51,052 nucleotides of DNA from Alphaproteobacteria bacterium (GCA_024275895.1 JAJRYE010000041.1:1-51052); one strand, 5' to 3'; shown: positions 18,297 to 27,721, counted from the first letter of the stretch. Numbers and translations: made by a program. Notes: a model not told the origin generated them from the sequence alone.

Positions 18297-19672
18297 ATGA
18301 ACGAGTCCCAAAAGCCCGGGCGTAAAAAACTCTTTATCAAAACCTTCGGCTGCCAGATGAACGTGTATGACAGTGCGCGCATGGCCGACGCGCTTGATGG
18401 GGAAGGCTATGTGCCCGCCGCCACGCCCGAGGGCGCCGATCTGGTGATCCTCAACACCTGCCATATTCGTGAAAAGGCCGCTGAAAAGGTCTTCTCGGAG
18501 CTTGGCCGTCTGCGCGCGCTCAAAGAGGCGCGGGCAAAAGATAGCGCAAGGATGCTGATCGGTGTTGCCGGTTGCGTTGCCCAGGCCCAGGGCGAGCACA
18601 TCATGCAGCGCGCTCCTGTCGTTGATCTGCTCTTTGGCCCCCAGGCCTATCATCTTCTGCCCGAGCTGGAAAAACGCGCCCGGCGGGGCGAGCGGGTGAT
18701 CGAGATGAACTTCCCGGCGCAGGACAAATTCAACCAGCTTCCCGATATCAATATCGCGGCCAAAAACCCGCCGGTCACCGCCTTTCTCGCCATACAGGAA
18801 GGCTGCGACAAGTTCTGCACCTTTTGCGTTGTGCCCTATACAAGAGGCGCGGAATATTCCCGCCCCGTCGCCCGTATCATTGATGAAGCCCGCAAGCTGG
18901 CGGCCAAAGGCGCAAGGGAGATCACCCTTTTGGGCCAGAACGTCAATGCCTGGCACGGCGAAGGCGAGGGAGGGACTTGGGGGCTTGGCCGCCTGCTGCA
19001 TGCGCTGGGCGAAATCGAGGGGCTGGAACGTTTGCGCTACACCACCTCGCATCCGCGCGATATGGATGACGAGCTGCTTGAGGCGCACAAGAATTTGCCC
19101 CAGCTCATGCCTTACCTGCATCTTCCGGTTCAGTCGGGTTCCGACCGGATTTTGAAAGCCATGAACCGGCGTCACACGGCGGCGGAGTATCTGCGCATTA
19201 TCGACAAAATCCGCAAATACCGTCCCGATATCGCCATGGCGTCCGATTTCATCGTCGGCTTTCCCGGCGAAACTGATGCCGATTTTGCCGATACCTTGAA
19301 ACTGGTGCGTGAAGTTAATTATGCCCAGGCCTATTCGTTTAAATATTCCGAACGCCCCGGCACCCCGGCGGCGGAGCGCGAAGATCAGGTGCCTGAAGAG
19401 TTGCGTACCGCAAGGCTGGCCGAGTTGCAAGACGTGCTCAATAGCCAGCAAGGCGCCTTCAACGCCGCCAGGATCGGCAAGACCATGGACATCCTGTTTG
19501 ACCGTCCCGGCCGCCAGGACGGGCAGATCGCGGGCCGCTCGCCCTATATGCAAGCGGTGCATGTGCAAGGCCCGTCTGAACTGATGGGCGGCTTTGCCTC
19601 TGTCACCATCTCTTCGGCCGGGGTAAAAAGCCTTGGCGGCGAGCTTGTTTCAAAGGCGGAAGGTGCGCGCGC

Positions 19673-19676
<4 letters not shown>
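18297..19676 (+). CDS. miaB: tRNA-2-methylthio-N6-dimethylallyladenosine synthase MiaB
   Basis: The 459-residue radical-SAM enzyme has the N-terminal UPF0004 domain with three cluster cysteines ([28 protein letters not shown]), the radical-SAM motif [17 protein letters not shown], and a C-terminal TRAM domain. It adds a methylthio group to i6A37 of tRNAs reading UNN codons, using two Fe-S clusters and SAM. I chose the ATG at 18297 by homology; no strong ribosome site precedes it. Its end overlaps the TTG start of phoH by 4 bp. It opens the conserved alphaproteobacterial run miaB-phoH-ybeY-corC-lnt. The SAM synthase gene lies further down the same block. Confidence 0.96.
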
Positions 19677-20635
<959 letters not shown>

Positions 20636-20636
20636 C

Positions 20637-21122
20637 ATGGCCGGCAGCCTGATTGATATCCGCATTGATGATGACCGCTGGAACCGCTTGCTGCAAGTCG
20701 AGGCCCTTATCCGTGATGTGCTCAAAATGGCGCAGGACGAGGCAAAAGCACCGGCCAATTTCGAGCTGAGCATCGTACTCACTTCAGATGCCGCCATGCA
20801 GAAGCTGAACCGGGAATTTCGCGGCAGGGACAGCCCGACCAATGTGCTTTCCTTTCCCGGATATGATGGCGCACCGTTATTGCCGGGCCAGCCGGCGCAT
20901 CTTGGCGATATCGTCCTGGCCTTTGAAACCCTGGTGCGCGAGGCCGGGGCACAGGGCAAGTCTCCGGAGCAGCATCTGGCGCATCTGCTCATTCACGGGT
21001 TTTTGCATCTTTTGGGCTATACTCACGCTAATGATTCGGATGCACGGCGCATGGAAGCGGCGGAGAGGAAGATTATGCACGGGGCAGGCTTTCCCGACCC
21101 TTATATGCAGGAGCATGAATAA
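20637..21122 (+). CDS. ybeY: Endoribonuclease YbeY
   Basis: The 161-residue protein carries the zinc motif HLLIHGFLHLLGYTH (three histidines) and the strand-loop LNREFRGRDSPTNVLSFP that define YbeY, a single-strand endoribonuclease needed for 16S rRNA 3' maturation and ribosome quality control. The start is uncertain: ATG 20637 lies 1 bp after the phoH stop but lacks a Shine-Dalgarno site, while ATGs at 20601 and 20610 inside phoH are near GAGG. Homologue length favours 20637. Its stop TAA shares one base with the corC ATG (TAATG), implying coupling. Confidence 0.93.
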   Translation: MAGSLIDIRIDDDRWNRLLQVEALIRDVLKMAQDEAKAPANFELSIVLTSDAAMQKLNREFRGRDSPTNVLSFPGYDGAPLLPGQPAHLGDIVLAFETLVREAGAQGKSPEQHLAHLLIHGFLHLLGYTHANDSDARRMEAAERKIMHGAGFPDPYMQEHE

Positions 21123-22105
21123 TGAGCATCGGCGGCCATTCCGGCAAGGACGATTCCTCCCTTTTTGAGCAGTTCTCCCGGCGTCTGAAATCCTCCCTTG
21201 GCATGGATGACAACTCCACATGGCGCGAGGATCTGGAAACAGCGCTGGAGGAGGATAAAAGCTCCGGCAAGGCGTTTTCGCCCCCCGAACGCACCATGCT
21301 CTATAATATTCTGCGCTTTTCACAGGTGCGGGTTGAAGATGTCATGGTGCCGCGCGCCGATATCGTCGCGATCGAGGATACTGAATCTTTAAGCGAATTG
21401 CTGCTGACCTTCAGCACGGCGGGCCATTCTCGCCTGCCGGTTTTTCATGAAACCCTTGATGATCCGCGCTGTTTTATCCATATCAAGGATCTGATGATCT
21501 GGCGGACGGAAAAGGCGCAGGGCGAAGAAGGCAAAATGAAAGAGGGCGCTGTCCCGGCGCTTGATGTCGGCGTGGTTGATTTTAACCGCGAGATCAAATC
21601 CCTCAATATCGGCCGCTCGATCCTCTATGTGCCGCCTTCCATGCGCATTGTCGATCTGCTGCGCAAGATGCAGAGCGGGCGGCTGCATCTGGCTATTGTT
21701 GTCGATGAATATGGCGGCACGGACGGTTTGCTTTCCATCGAGGATCTGGTCGAGGAAATCGTTGGCGAGATTGAAGACGAACATGATGAGGTTGACCGCG
21801 AATTGATCGAGGAGGAGGCCGGCGGCACTTACATTGCCGATGCAAGGGCCCCGATCGAGGAACTTGAAGCCCTGCTGAAGGTCAAATTGCAAGGCGCGGA
21901 CCGGAACGAGGAAGCCGAAACCCTGGGCGGTCTGGTGTTTTCCACCGCCGGGCGGGTCCCGGTGCGCGGCGAACTGATCAGCCACGAATCTGGGATTGAG
22001 TTTGAGGTTCTCGATGGTGATCTGCGCCGTATCAAACGCTTGCGGATTCACACCAGGCCGGATTCAGCGGGTAAAAAAACACCGCCGCAAAAAGGCGTGA
22101 AATAA
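21122..22105 (+). CDS. corC: CBS-domain protein of the CorC/HlyC type
   Basis: 327 residues without membrane helices: a short N-terminal region, two CBS domains (starting near VEDVMVPRADIVAIEDTES and YVPPSMRIVDLLRKMQSGR) with the link HLAIVVDEYGGTDGLLSIED, then a transporter-associated domain (EEAETLGGLVFSTAGRVPVRG). Family members bind adenine nucleotides and affect Mg/Co handling; older literature calls them haemolysins. There is no DUF21 membrane part, so it needs a partner if it acts in transport. It starts on the ybeY stop codon and is followed by lnt after 108 bp containing a palindromic repeat. Confidence 0.9.
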   Translation: MSIGGHSGKDDSSLFEQFSRRLKSSLGMDDNSTWREDLETALEEDKSSGKAFSPPERTMLYNILRFSQVRVEDVMVPRADIVAIEDTESLSELLLTFSTAGHSRLPVFHETLDDPRCFIHIKDLMIWRTEKAQGEEGKMKEGAVPALDVGVVDFNREIKSLNIGRSILYVPPSMRIVDLLRKMQSGRLHLAIVVDEYGGTDGLLSIEDLVEEIVGEIEDEHDEVDRELIEEEAGGTYIADARAPIEELEALLKVKLQGADRNEEAETLGGLVFSTAGRVPVRGELISHESGIEFEVLDGDLRRIKRLRIHTRPDSAGKKTPPQKGVK

Positions 22106-22112
22106 GTGATCG

Positions 22113-22189
22113 GGGCTCTGGCGCGCTTCCGGAAAAGTGGGAGCCGGTTTTCCGGAAAGAAGCGCGGCCGAAACAAAAAGACAGAGCCC
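22113..22189. repeat. Dispersed palindromic repeat between corC and lnt
   Basis: Outer arms GGGCTCT (22113-22119) and AGAGCCC (22183-22189), then GCGCTT (22123-22128) with AAGCGC (22160-22165), then CCGGAAAA (22129-22136) with its complement TTTTCCGG (22148-22155). The core, CGCTTCCGGAAAAGTGGGA, matches a sequence I know as a very common intergenic palindrome in Hyphomicrobiales genomes. It keeps an open frame into lnt, so automatic gene calls may extend lnt through it from a GTG at 22106. Confidence 0.75.
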
Positions 22190-22213
22190 GGCTTTGGCTT
22201 TATCAAAACCGGA

Positions 22214-23842
22214 ATGGCTCTGGCGGGACGGCTTACCCTGCTCTGGGGCTGGCGCCGGCTTGCCGTTGCCTGTCTTGCCGGCGGGCTCTCCGCCCTTGCC
22301 ATGCCGCCGCTGCATGCCTTCCCCGTTCTTTTCATCACCTTCCCCGTTCTCGTCTGGCTTCTCGACGGCGCGGCAGAGATTGATGGACGCAAGGGCCCGG
22401 CGCTACGCGCCGCCTTTTACACCGGATGGGCCTTTGGTTTTGGCTTCTTTTTTGCCGGGCTATACTGGATCGGCGGCGCTTTTCTTGTCGAGGCCGAGGT
22501 TTTTGGCTGGGCGCTGCCCTTTGCCGTCACGCTCCTTCCCGCCGGACTGGCGTTTTTCCCGGCCTTTGCCTGCGCTCTGGCGCGGGCGCTGTGGATACCC
22601 GGACCCGGCCGCCTCATCGCCCTTGCGCTGGCCTGGACAATATTCTCCTGGCTGCGCGGCCATATCCTTTCGGGACTGCCGTGGAACCTTGTCGGCTACA
22701 GCCTGACCGGATCGCCCGAGATCATGCAGATTGTGAGTATTACCGGCATCTATGGCCTGGGTCTGTTTACGGTTTTGCTCGTATCGGCCCCGGCGCTGCT
22801 GGCCGATATGGACGAGCAGGACCGGGTTTCCCACCGCCGTTTTTTTGCCTTTCCTCTCGCCCTGACCGGTGTTTTTGTCATCATCTGGAGCTACGGGGCT
22901 TACCGTCTGTCACAAGCCGGGCCGGGGAGCGTGACCGGTATTTCACTGCGCCTTGTCCAGCCCAATATTTTGCAAAAGGAAAAATGGAAACCCGAAAACC
23001 GCAGCGCCATATTAGATACAATGCTGGAGCTGAGCGACAAGGCGACATCGCCAAGACATATGGGGGTCGGCAATGTCACTCATCTCATATGGCCCGAAGT
23101 CGCGCTGCCTTTCCTGATGCTGGAAAGCGCCGGAGCCCGCGCCGCCATCGCCGCGCTGCTGCCCGATGACACGGTGCTGATCACCGGTGCCATCCGGCGC
23201 GAAAAGGCCACGGCCACGGCAAAAGAGCGCTTTTACAACGATATCCTTGTCCTTGACGGTGAGGCAAGGCTGGTAGCAAAATATGACAAGGTGCACCTGG
23301 TGCCCTTTGGCGAATATCTGCCGTTTCAGGGATTTCTTGAGAGCATCGGCTTTGAACAACTCACAAGGCAGCGCGGCGGCTTTACGCCGGGGCGGCAGAG
23401 GAAAAGCCTCAAGGTGGGTGCAGCGCCGCCGTTTTCACCGCTGATCTGCTATGAGATCATCTTTCCCGGCGCGGTGGTAAGCGCCGATACGCGCCCCGCA
23501 TGGATCATCAATGTCACCAATGACGCCTGGTATGGAAGGACAGCGGGACCTTACCAGCATTTGCATTTTTCCCGCGTGCGCGCTGTTGAAGAAGGTCTGC
23601 CGGTGATCCGCAACGCCAATACGGGCATTACGGCCGTAATTGACCCGTTCGGGCGTATCCTCGGCAAGATCGGCCTGAACCTGAAAGGGGTGATTGATTC
23701 GCCCTTGCCCAAAGCGCTTCCCGCCACGATATATTCGCGTTACGGCGATCTCATCTTGTTGTTTTTTCTTGCCGGATTTGGCCTATTGACCATTTACCGC
23801 TATTATCGGCACCAGCTTTTGGTGCATAACATGAAAGCATAG
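22214..23842 (+). CDS. lnt: Apolipoprotein N-acyltransferase
   Basis: From ATG 22214 the product has 542 residues: about six membrane helices in the first 220, a nitrilase-like periplasmic domain and a last helix (DLILLFFLAGFGLLTIY). The catalytic triad is visible: Glu in LIWPEVALPF, Lys in KYDKVHLVPFGEYLPF and Cys in PLICYEIIFPG. It adds the third acyl chain to the N-terminal cysteine of lipoproteins in the inner membrane. A GTG at 22106 directly after corC would add 36 residues, but these are encoded by a dispersed palindrome (22113-22189) and resemble no Lnt N-terminus, so I reject that start. Confidence 0.94.
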   Translation: MALAGRLTLLWGWRRLAVACLAGGLSALAMPPLHAFPVLFITFPVLVWLLDGAAEIDGRKGPALRAAFYTGWAFGFGFFFAGLYWIGGAFLVEAEVFGWALPFAVTLLPAGLAFFPAFACALARALWIPGPGRLIALALAWTIFSWLRGHILSGLPWNLVGYSLTGSPEIMQIVSITGIYGLGLFTVLLVSAPALLADMDEQDRVSHRRFFAFPLALTGVFVIIWSYGAYRLSQAGPGSVTGISLRLVQPNILQKEKWKPENRSAILDTMLELSDKATSPRHMGVGNVTHLIWPEVALPFLMLESAGARAAIAALLPDDTVLITGAIRREKATATAKERFYNDILVLDGEARLVAKYDKVHLVPFGEYLPFQGFLESIGFEQLTRQRGGFTPGRQRKSLKVGAAPPFSPLICYEIIFPGAVVSADTRPAWIINVTNDAWYGRTAGPYQHLHFSRVRAVEEGLPVIRNANTGITAVIDPFGRILGKIGLNLKGVIDSPLPKALPATIYSRYGDLILLFFLAGFGLLTIYRYYRHQLLVHNMKA

Positions 23843-23843
23843 G

Positions 23844-23894
23844 TTGACCTTTTTACCGGGTCGGAATAAGTAAGGGCCATCTGGTAATCAGATG
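23844..23894 (+). promoter_or_regulatory. Candidate promoter and start-site hairpin before the XRE regulator gene
   Basis: TTGACC (23844-23849), 17 bases, TAAGTA (23867-23872). A perfect 6-bp hairpin, CATCTG/CAGATG with loop GTAAT (23878-23894), begins at the predicted transcription start. It could stabilise the mRNA 5' end or be a protein-binding palindrome. The same TTGACC-17-hairpin layout recurs before metK. Confidence 0.4.
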
Positions 23895-23945
23895 CGGCAA
23901 AATGAGAACGGTAGCTCTTCTGGAAAAATCAGGAGTGCAGGAAAG

Positions 23946-24353
23946 ATGATAAAAAAAACGCCTCATCCGGTCGATGTCCATGTTGGCAGTCGTGTTAAGT
24001 TTCGCCGTGTTGTTCAGGGCATGAGTCAGGAACAGCTGGGCTCAAGCCTTGGGCTGACCTTTCAGCAGGTTCAGAAATACGAAAAGGGTACCAATCGGAT
24101 CAGCGCCAGCCGGTTATGGGATATTGGCGATGCGCTGGGCGTGAAGGTGAGTTTCTTTTTTGAAGGTTTGCGCGATCTGGATATGGCCGCGGGCGGGTTT
24201 TCTGATTCCGAGCAGAGCCATTTCAACCGCCAGGTGAACAGTACCGAGGGGTTGAAACTGAATCGCTATTTCACCCGGATCGAAGACGCCCAGATCCGCA
24301 AGAAAATTCTTGAACTGGTCAAGGCCCTGAGCGTTTCCGATAAGGAAACCTGA
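23946..24353 (+). CDS. XRE-family helix-turn-helix regulator
   Basis: A 135-residue protein with an N-terminal Cro/C1 HTH (about residues 14-68: GMSQEQLGSSLGLTFQQVQK, then YEKGTNRISASRLWDIGDAL) and a C-terminal helical region of about 60 residues, probably for dimerisation. ATG 23946 is directly preceded by CAGGAAAG; the 18 codons upstream contain the leader and are not expected in the family. A regulator of this kind between lnt and metK is conserved in many alphaproteobacteria, but its targets are not known to me. Control of metK or of itself is a plausible inference because a palindrome lies at the likely start site of each gene. Confidence 0.88.
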   Translation: MIKKTPHPVDVHVGSRVKFRRVVQGMSQEQLGSSLGLTFQQVQKYEKGTNRISASRLWDIGDALGVKVSFFFEGLRDLDMAAGGFSDSEQSHFNRQVNSTEGLKLNRYFTRIEDAQIRKKILELVKALSVSDKET

Positions 24354-24391
24354 AAAACACGCCATTTCCTGCGGTTCTTTCAATTATATGG

Positions 24392-24468
24392 TTGACCGAT
24401 TCCCCTATCTCTGCTTTCTACGCTTGATTGTGCAAGGGGCCGGTATGTCCGGAGTTGTACGCTCAAGC
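24392..24468 (+). promoter_or_regulatory. Candidate promoter and structured element upstream of metK
   Basis: Three stacked stems can form: GCTTGA (24422-24427) with TCAAGC (24463-24468); GTGCAA (24430-24435) with TTGTAC (24455-24460, one G-T pair); CCGG (24440-24443) with CCGG (24449-24452) around TATGT. A possible promoter, TTGACC (24392-24397), 17 bases, TTTCTA (24415-24420), would start transcription inside the first stem. So the element is either an RNA made from an upstream promoter, a terminator of the XRE gene (CCTTTT follows) or a DNA operator. It does not match the SAM-II or SAM/SAH riboswitch patterns I know. Confidence 0.5.
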
Positions 24469-24509
24469 CTTTTATGCGCCTTACAATTGTCAAAGAATGA
24501 AATAAGTCC

Positions 24510-25676
24510 ATGACCCAGAATTCCTACCTGTTTACCAGCGAATCCGTTTCCGAGGGCCACCCCGACAAAGTCTGTGACCGGATTTCAGATGCGATTGTCG
24601 ATGCTCATTTCAAGCGGGACTGTTTTTCGCGTGTTGCCGCCGAGACGCTGGTGACCACAAACCGGATTGTCATCGCCGGGGAAACCCGTTGCGAAAAGCC
24701 GGTTTCGGCCGGGGAGATCGAACAGATCGCGCGCGACTGCGTCAGGCAGATCGGCTATGAACAAGAAGGCTTTCACTGGAAAAACGCTGCGGTTGAAGTT
24801 CACCTTCATGCCCAGTCGGCCGATATTGCCCAGGGGGTTGACGCCGCCGGCAACAAGGATGAGGGCGCCGGTGATCAGGGCATCATGTTCGGCTATGCCT
24901 GCCGCGAAACCGATATGCTGATGCCGGCGCCGATTCATTTCGCCCACCGCATCCTGCATGACATGGCCGAGGACCGCCGCACCGGAAAAGCGCCGGGCCT
25001 TGCGCCGGATTCAAAAAGCCAGGTCACCTTGCGCTATGAAAACGGCAGGCCGGTTGGAGCGACCTCGATTGTCGTCTCCACCCAGCACGGGGCGGAGTAT
25101 TCGCAAGAAGATATCCGCGAAATCGTGCGTCCCTATGTCGAGAATGTTCTGCCCGAAGGCTGGATGTGCCCGGAGGACGAGTTTTATGTCAATCCCACCG
25201 GCCAGTTCATCATTGGCGGCCCGGACGGCGATGCCGGGCTGACGGGGCGCAAGATCATCGTGGACACCTATGGCGGCGCTGCGCCCCATGGCGGCGGCGC
25301 TTTTTCCGGCAAGGACCCGACCAAGGTTGACCGTTCCGCTGCCTATGCGGCGCGCTATCTGGCCAAGAACATCGTTGCCGCCGATCTGGCGGAGCGTTGC
25401 ACCATCCAGCTTGCCTATGCCATCGGCGTCTCCAAACCGCTTTCGATCTATGTCAACACCCACGGCACCGGCTCGGTTGACGAGCAGAAACTGGCGGGCG
25501 TTATTGATGAGGTCATGGACCTTACCCCGCGCGGCATTCGCGAGCATCTGGAATTGAACCGCCCGATTTACGAGCGTACCGCCGCCTATGGCCATTTTGG
25601 CCGCAAGCCGGAAACCGATGGCGGCTTTTCCTGGGAAAAAACCGATCTTGCCGACGCCATCAAATCGGCGCTGTAA
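24510..25676 (+). CDS. metK: S-adenosylmethionine synthetase
   Basis: The 388-residue enzyme starts [20 protein letters not shown] and carries the family signatures [12 protein letters not shown] and [19 protein letters not shown], plus metal and ATP contacts in [14 protein letters not shown]. It makes SAM from methionine and ATP as a tetramer. SAM is used by MiaB and TrmB encoded in the same block. Length and motifs are complete. Upstream, 156 bp separate it from the XRE gene and contain a structured element; downstream, trmB begins 13 bp after the stop. Confidence 0.97.
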   Translation: MTQNSYLFTSESVSEGHPDKVCDRISDAIVDAHFKRDCFSRVAAETLVTTNRIVIAGETRCEKPVSAGEIEQIARDCVRQIGYEQEGFHWKNAAVEVHLHAQSADIAQGVDAAGNKDEGAGDQGIMFGYACRETDMLMPAPIHFAHRILHDMAEDRRTGKAPGLAPDSKSQVTLRYENGRPVGATSIVVSTQHGAEYSQEDIREIVRPYVENVLPEGWMCPEDEFYVNPTGQFIIGGPDGDAGLTGRKIIVDTYGGAAPHGGGAFSGKDPTKVDRSAAYAARYLAKNIVAADLAERCTIQLAYAIGVSKPLSIYVNTHGTGSVDEQKLAGVIDEVMDLTPRGIREHLELNRPIYERTAAYGHFGRKPETDGGFSWEKTDLADAIKSAL

Positions 25677-25689
25677 CGCTTCAGGGCCC

Positions 25690-26379
25690 ATGAGCGATAT
25701 CAAACGCCGCCGCCTTGTCTACGGACGGCGGCAGGGGCATAAGCTGCGTGGCCGTCAGGCGTAACTGATGCGCGATCTGCTCCCCGCGCTGCGCATGACA
25801 TGCAGCCATGATCAACGCCTTGATCCGCGCACCCTGTTTGATTTCCCGGTGCAGAATGTCTGGCTTGAAATCGGTTTTGGTGGCGCGGAGCATCTTCTGG
25901 AGCAGGCCGGCAATCATCCCGAAATCGGCTTTATCGGCTGCGAGCCTTTTATCAACGGCGTCGCCAAGCTCCTCGCCGGAATTGAGGCGCGGGGCCTGCG
26001 CAATATCCGCATCCATGACGCGGATGCGCGCGATGTCCTTGAATCTCTTGCCGGGGGCTCTGTGGGCCGCGCCTTTTTGCTCTTTCCCGATCCGTGGCAC
26101 AAAAAGCGCCATCACAAGCGCCGCTTTATCTCTCCTGAAAATCTCGATGAACTGGCGCGGGTTTTAAAACCGGGCAGCCTTTTGCGCATTGCCAGTGATA
26201 TCCCGGACTATATCCGCTGGACCCTGACCCGTATTCACGCCCATACCGGCTTTGAATGGCAGGCCAGGGGGCCGGAGGACTGGCGCGGGCGCCCAGCGGA
26301 CTGGCCCGCGACACGCTACGAAGCCAAGGCGATAAGGCAGGGCCGCACTCCTGTTTATCTCAGCTTTTTGCGCCGGTGA
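25690..26379 (+). pseudogene. trmB: tRNA (guanine-N7-)-methyltransferase gene interrupted by an in-frame TAA
   Basis: Reading from ATG 25690 gives MSDIKRRRLVYGRRQGHKLR then GRQA, the typical start of alphaproteobacterial TrmB, followed by TAA at 25762-25764 and, in the same frame, LMRDLLPALR and the rest of the enzyme. The body is intact: WLEIGFGGAEHLLEQA (SAM site), RIHDADARDVLE, FLLFPDPWHKKRHHKRRF (signature) and TRYEAKAIRQGRTPVYL. TrmB methylates G46 of tRNA. Translation could restart at ATG 25768 (AGG about 9 bases upstream), giving a 203-residue protein without the conserved basic N-terminus. Only one base separates TAA from GAA or CAA. A real nonsense mutation, a sequencing error or functional reinitiation cannot be told apart here. 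Confidence 0.85.
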
Positions 26380-26573
26380 AATTTATGCGCCGCCCCGCCC
26401 CGTATCCGATGGTTTGCACGCGAGCAAAATGCCGTATTTACACGCAGGGCGTTCATTTTTTAAAGGGGCGGGAAGGAGTGAGTAAATCGTTTGGAAATTC
26501 AGTAGTAAAATTCTCCAAACCTGCTAATCCTCTTAAGCAAGAAACCGGTCAGCAAGGCTGGGTATCAGGATAA

Positions 26574-27296
26574 ATGTTCATGCAGGCTTTTCGGTCAATA
26601 TTGTTTAATATTATTTTTTTCGGCTCATCGGCCTTTATTCTGGTCGCGGCCCTCATCCTGCTGCCTTTCCCGCGCAAGGCAACCCAGATGTGTTTTAAAA
26701 TCTGGATGAAATATATGATGTGGCTGCTCAAGGTACTGGTCGGCCTTGATTACCGGATTACCGGGCAGGAGAACCTCCCCGACGGCCCCGTTGTCATCGC
26801 CTGCAAGCATCAATCGGCGTGGGATGTGGGCATTTTCCTGATCCTTTTCTCCGATCCTGCCTATATTCTTAAAAAAGAGCTACTCTCGGTTCCGGTCTAT
26901 GGCTGGCTGCTGCGCAAGACCCGGATGATCGCCATCAATCGCGACGGCGGCGCATCGGCGCTAAAGGACATGATGCAGCAAACCCGCAAGAGAGTGGCCG
27001 CGGGCCGCTCTGTCGTCATCTTCCCCGAAGGCACCCGCTCATCGCCCGATTGCAAGGGAACCTACCACCCCGGCGTTGCGGCGCTCTACAAGACCGCGAA
27101 TGTTCCCCTGGTTCCCGCAGCGCTCAATTCCGGCTGTTTCTGGGGCCGCCGCGGTTTCACCAAACGCCCGGGCACCATCACGCTTGAGTTTCAGCCCCCT
27201 ATCGGCAAGGGGTTAAAAGCGCGCGAATTCATGGAAGAACTCGAAAACCGTATCGAAACCGCCTCGCGCAACCTGCACCAGGCAGTGTGCCCGTAA
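26574..27296 (+). CDS. plsC: 1-acyl-sn-glycerol-3-phosphate acyltransferase
   Basis: A 240-residue membrane enzyme with an N-terminal hydrophobic helix (SILFNIIFFGSSAFILVAAL) and the acyltransferase motifs KHQSAWDVG (HX4D catalytic), NRDGG, VIFPEGTRSS and VPLVPAALNSG. It acylates lysophosphatidate to phosphatidate in phospholipid synthesis. ATG 26574 follows AGGATAA. The 194 bp upstream, after trmB, hold no gene; an imperfect inverted repeat (GTTTGG and CCAAAC near 26490-26520) is the only structure there. It is followed by the repeat-rich 27297-27721 gap. Confidence 0.92.
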   Translation: MFMQAFRSILFNIIFFGSSAFILVAALILLPFPRKATQMCFKIWMKYMMWLLKVLVGLDYRITGQENLPDGPVVIACKHQSAWDVGIFLILFSDPAYILKKELLSVPVYGWLLRKTRMIAINRDGGASALKDMMQQTRKRVAAGRSVVIFPEGTRSSPDCKGTYHPGVAALYKTANVPLVPAALNSGCFWGRRGFTKRPGTITLEFQPPIGKGLKAREFMEELENRIETASRNLHQAVCP

Positions 27297-27307
27297 GTTT
27301 TTTGGTT

Positions 27308-27390
27308 TTTGTTTTCCGCCCGCCTCTGGCGTGCGTCCGTTCATGGGCTGGCGCTGGCTTTCGCCAGCTTGCCCTGCCACGGAGGGAGGA
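27308..27390. repeat. Dispersed repeat, copy B (first copy at 14547-14630)
   Basis: Matches copy A over its length with scattered changes and a 2-bp gap; it contains the small hairpin GCTGGC-TTTC-GCCAGC. It is in the gene-free stretch after plsC. Confidence 0.75.
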
Positions 27391-27424
27391 GCCATTCTCC
27401 GGACTCACAGTTTTACGCCCACGG

Positions 27425-27568
27425 CCGCGACTGCGGCCTGGCGCTACTGCGCCGCCCTCATGGAGGCCCGAGCGTCAGCGAGGAATTGCCGCGAGTGATA
27501 TAAACTAATGCCCGCGACTGCGCCGCGCCCGCGCAGGCCCGCGCGTCAGCGCGGAATAGCCGCGAGCG
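27425..27568. repeat. Two degenerate direct repeats in the plsC-rimP gap
   Basis: Units at about 27425-27497 and 27511-27568 both begin CCGCGACTGCG and both contain a GGCCCG(A/C)GCGTCAGCG core followed by (A/C)GGAAT(T/A)GCCGCGAG. They are not in frame with a gene and fill most of this GC-rich non-coding stretch. Confidence 0.6.
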
Positions 27569-27579
27569 CAAAACAAGGC

Positions 27580-27607
27580 TTGCAATATTTTACCCAATCG
27601 CTATGTT
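27580..27607 (+). promoter_or_regulatory. Promoter of the rimP-nusA-infB operon
   Basis: TTGCAA (27580-27585), 16 bases, TATGTT (27602-27607). The same pair of hexamers with the same spacing, one base different, is found before fbpA. Predicted start near 27614, giving a leader of about 108 bases before rimP. Confidence 0.6.
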
Positions 27608-27611
27608 GCCC

Positions 27612-27689
27612 CTGTCGATGAGACAGCTCTCATATGCGCCCCGTTAGACGGGCCAGGTGTAGAGCGGGCCCCTTGGGTCCGCTTTTTTT
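27612..27689 (+). promoter_or_regulatory. Leader RNA with intrinsic terminator upstream of rimP (putative attenuator)
   Basis: Between promoter and gene lie: CTGTC/GACAG (27612-27616, 27622-27626), which competes with ATGAGA/TCTCAT (27618-27623, 27628-27633); CCCGT/ACGGG (27640-27644, 27648-27652); and an 8-bp terminator stem GCGGGCCC/GGGTCCGC (27664-27671, 27675-27682) followed by seven T. The GGGCC at 27650-27654 can pair with GGCCC of the terminator arm (27667-27671), giving a possible antiterminator. A terminator only 32 bp before the operon's first gene makes sense only as attenuation. Attenuator-like leaders before rimP-nusA-infB are described in gammaproteobacteria; regulation by NusA or RimP would be autogenous. 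Confidence 0.6.
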
Positions 27690-27721
27690 GTTTGAGCGGC
27701 GTGAACTGATAACGGAAAAAA

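Noticed and set aside
18177-19568. Long minus-strand open frame opposite miaB
   Set aside because: It is the GC-rich shadow of miaB; only its last 76 codons (DUF4170), lying outside miaB, resemble a protein.
24354-24509. SAM-II or SAM/SAH riboswitch before metK
   Set aside because: The known core sequences and pseudoknot positions are not present; the visible stems differ.
27297-27721. Small plus-strand open frames (60-75 codons) in the plsC-rimP gap
   Set aside because: They are made of repeat sequence, lack ribosome sites and resemble no protein.
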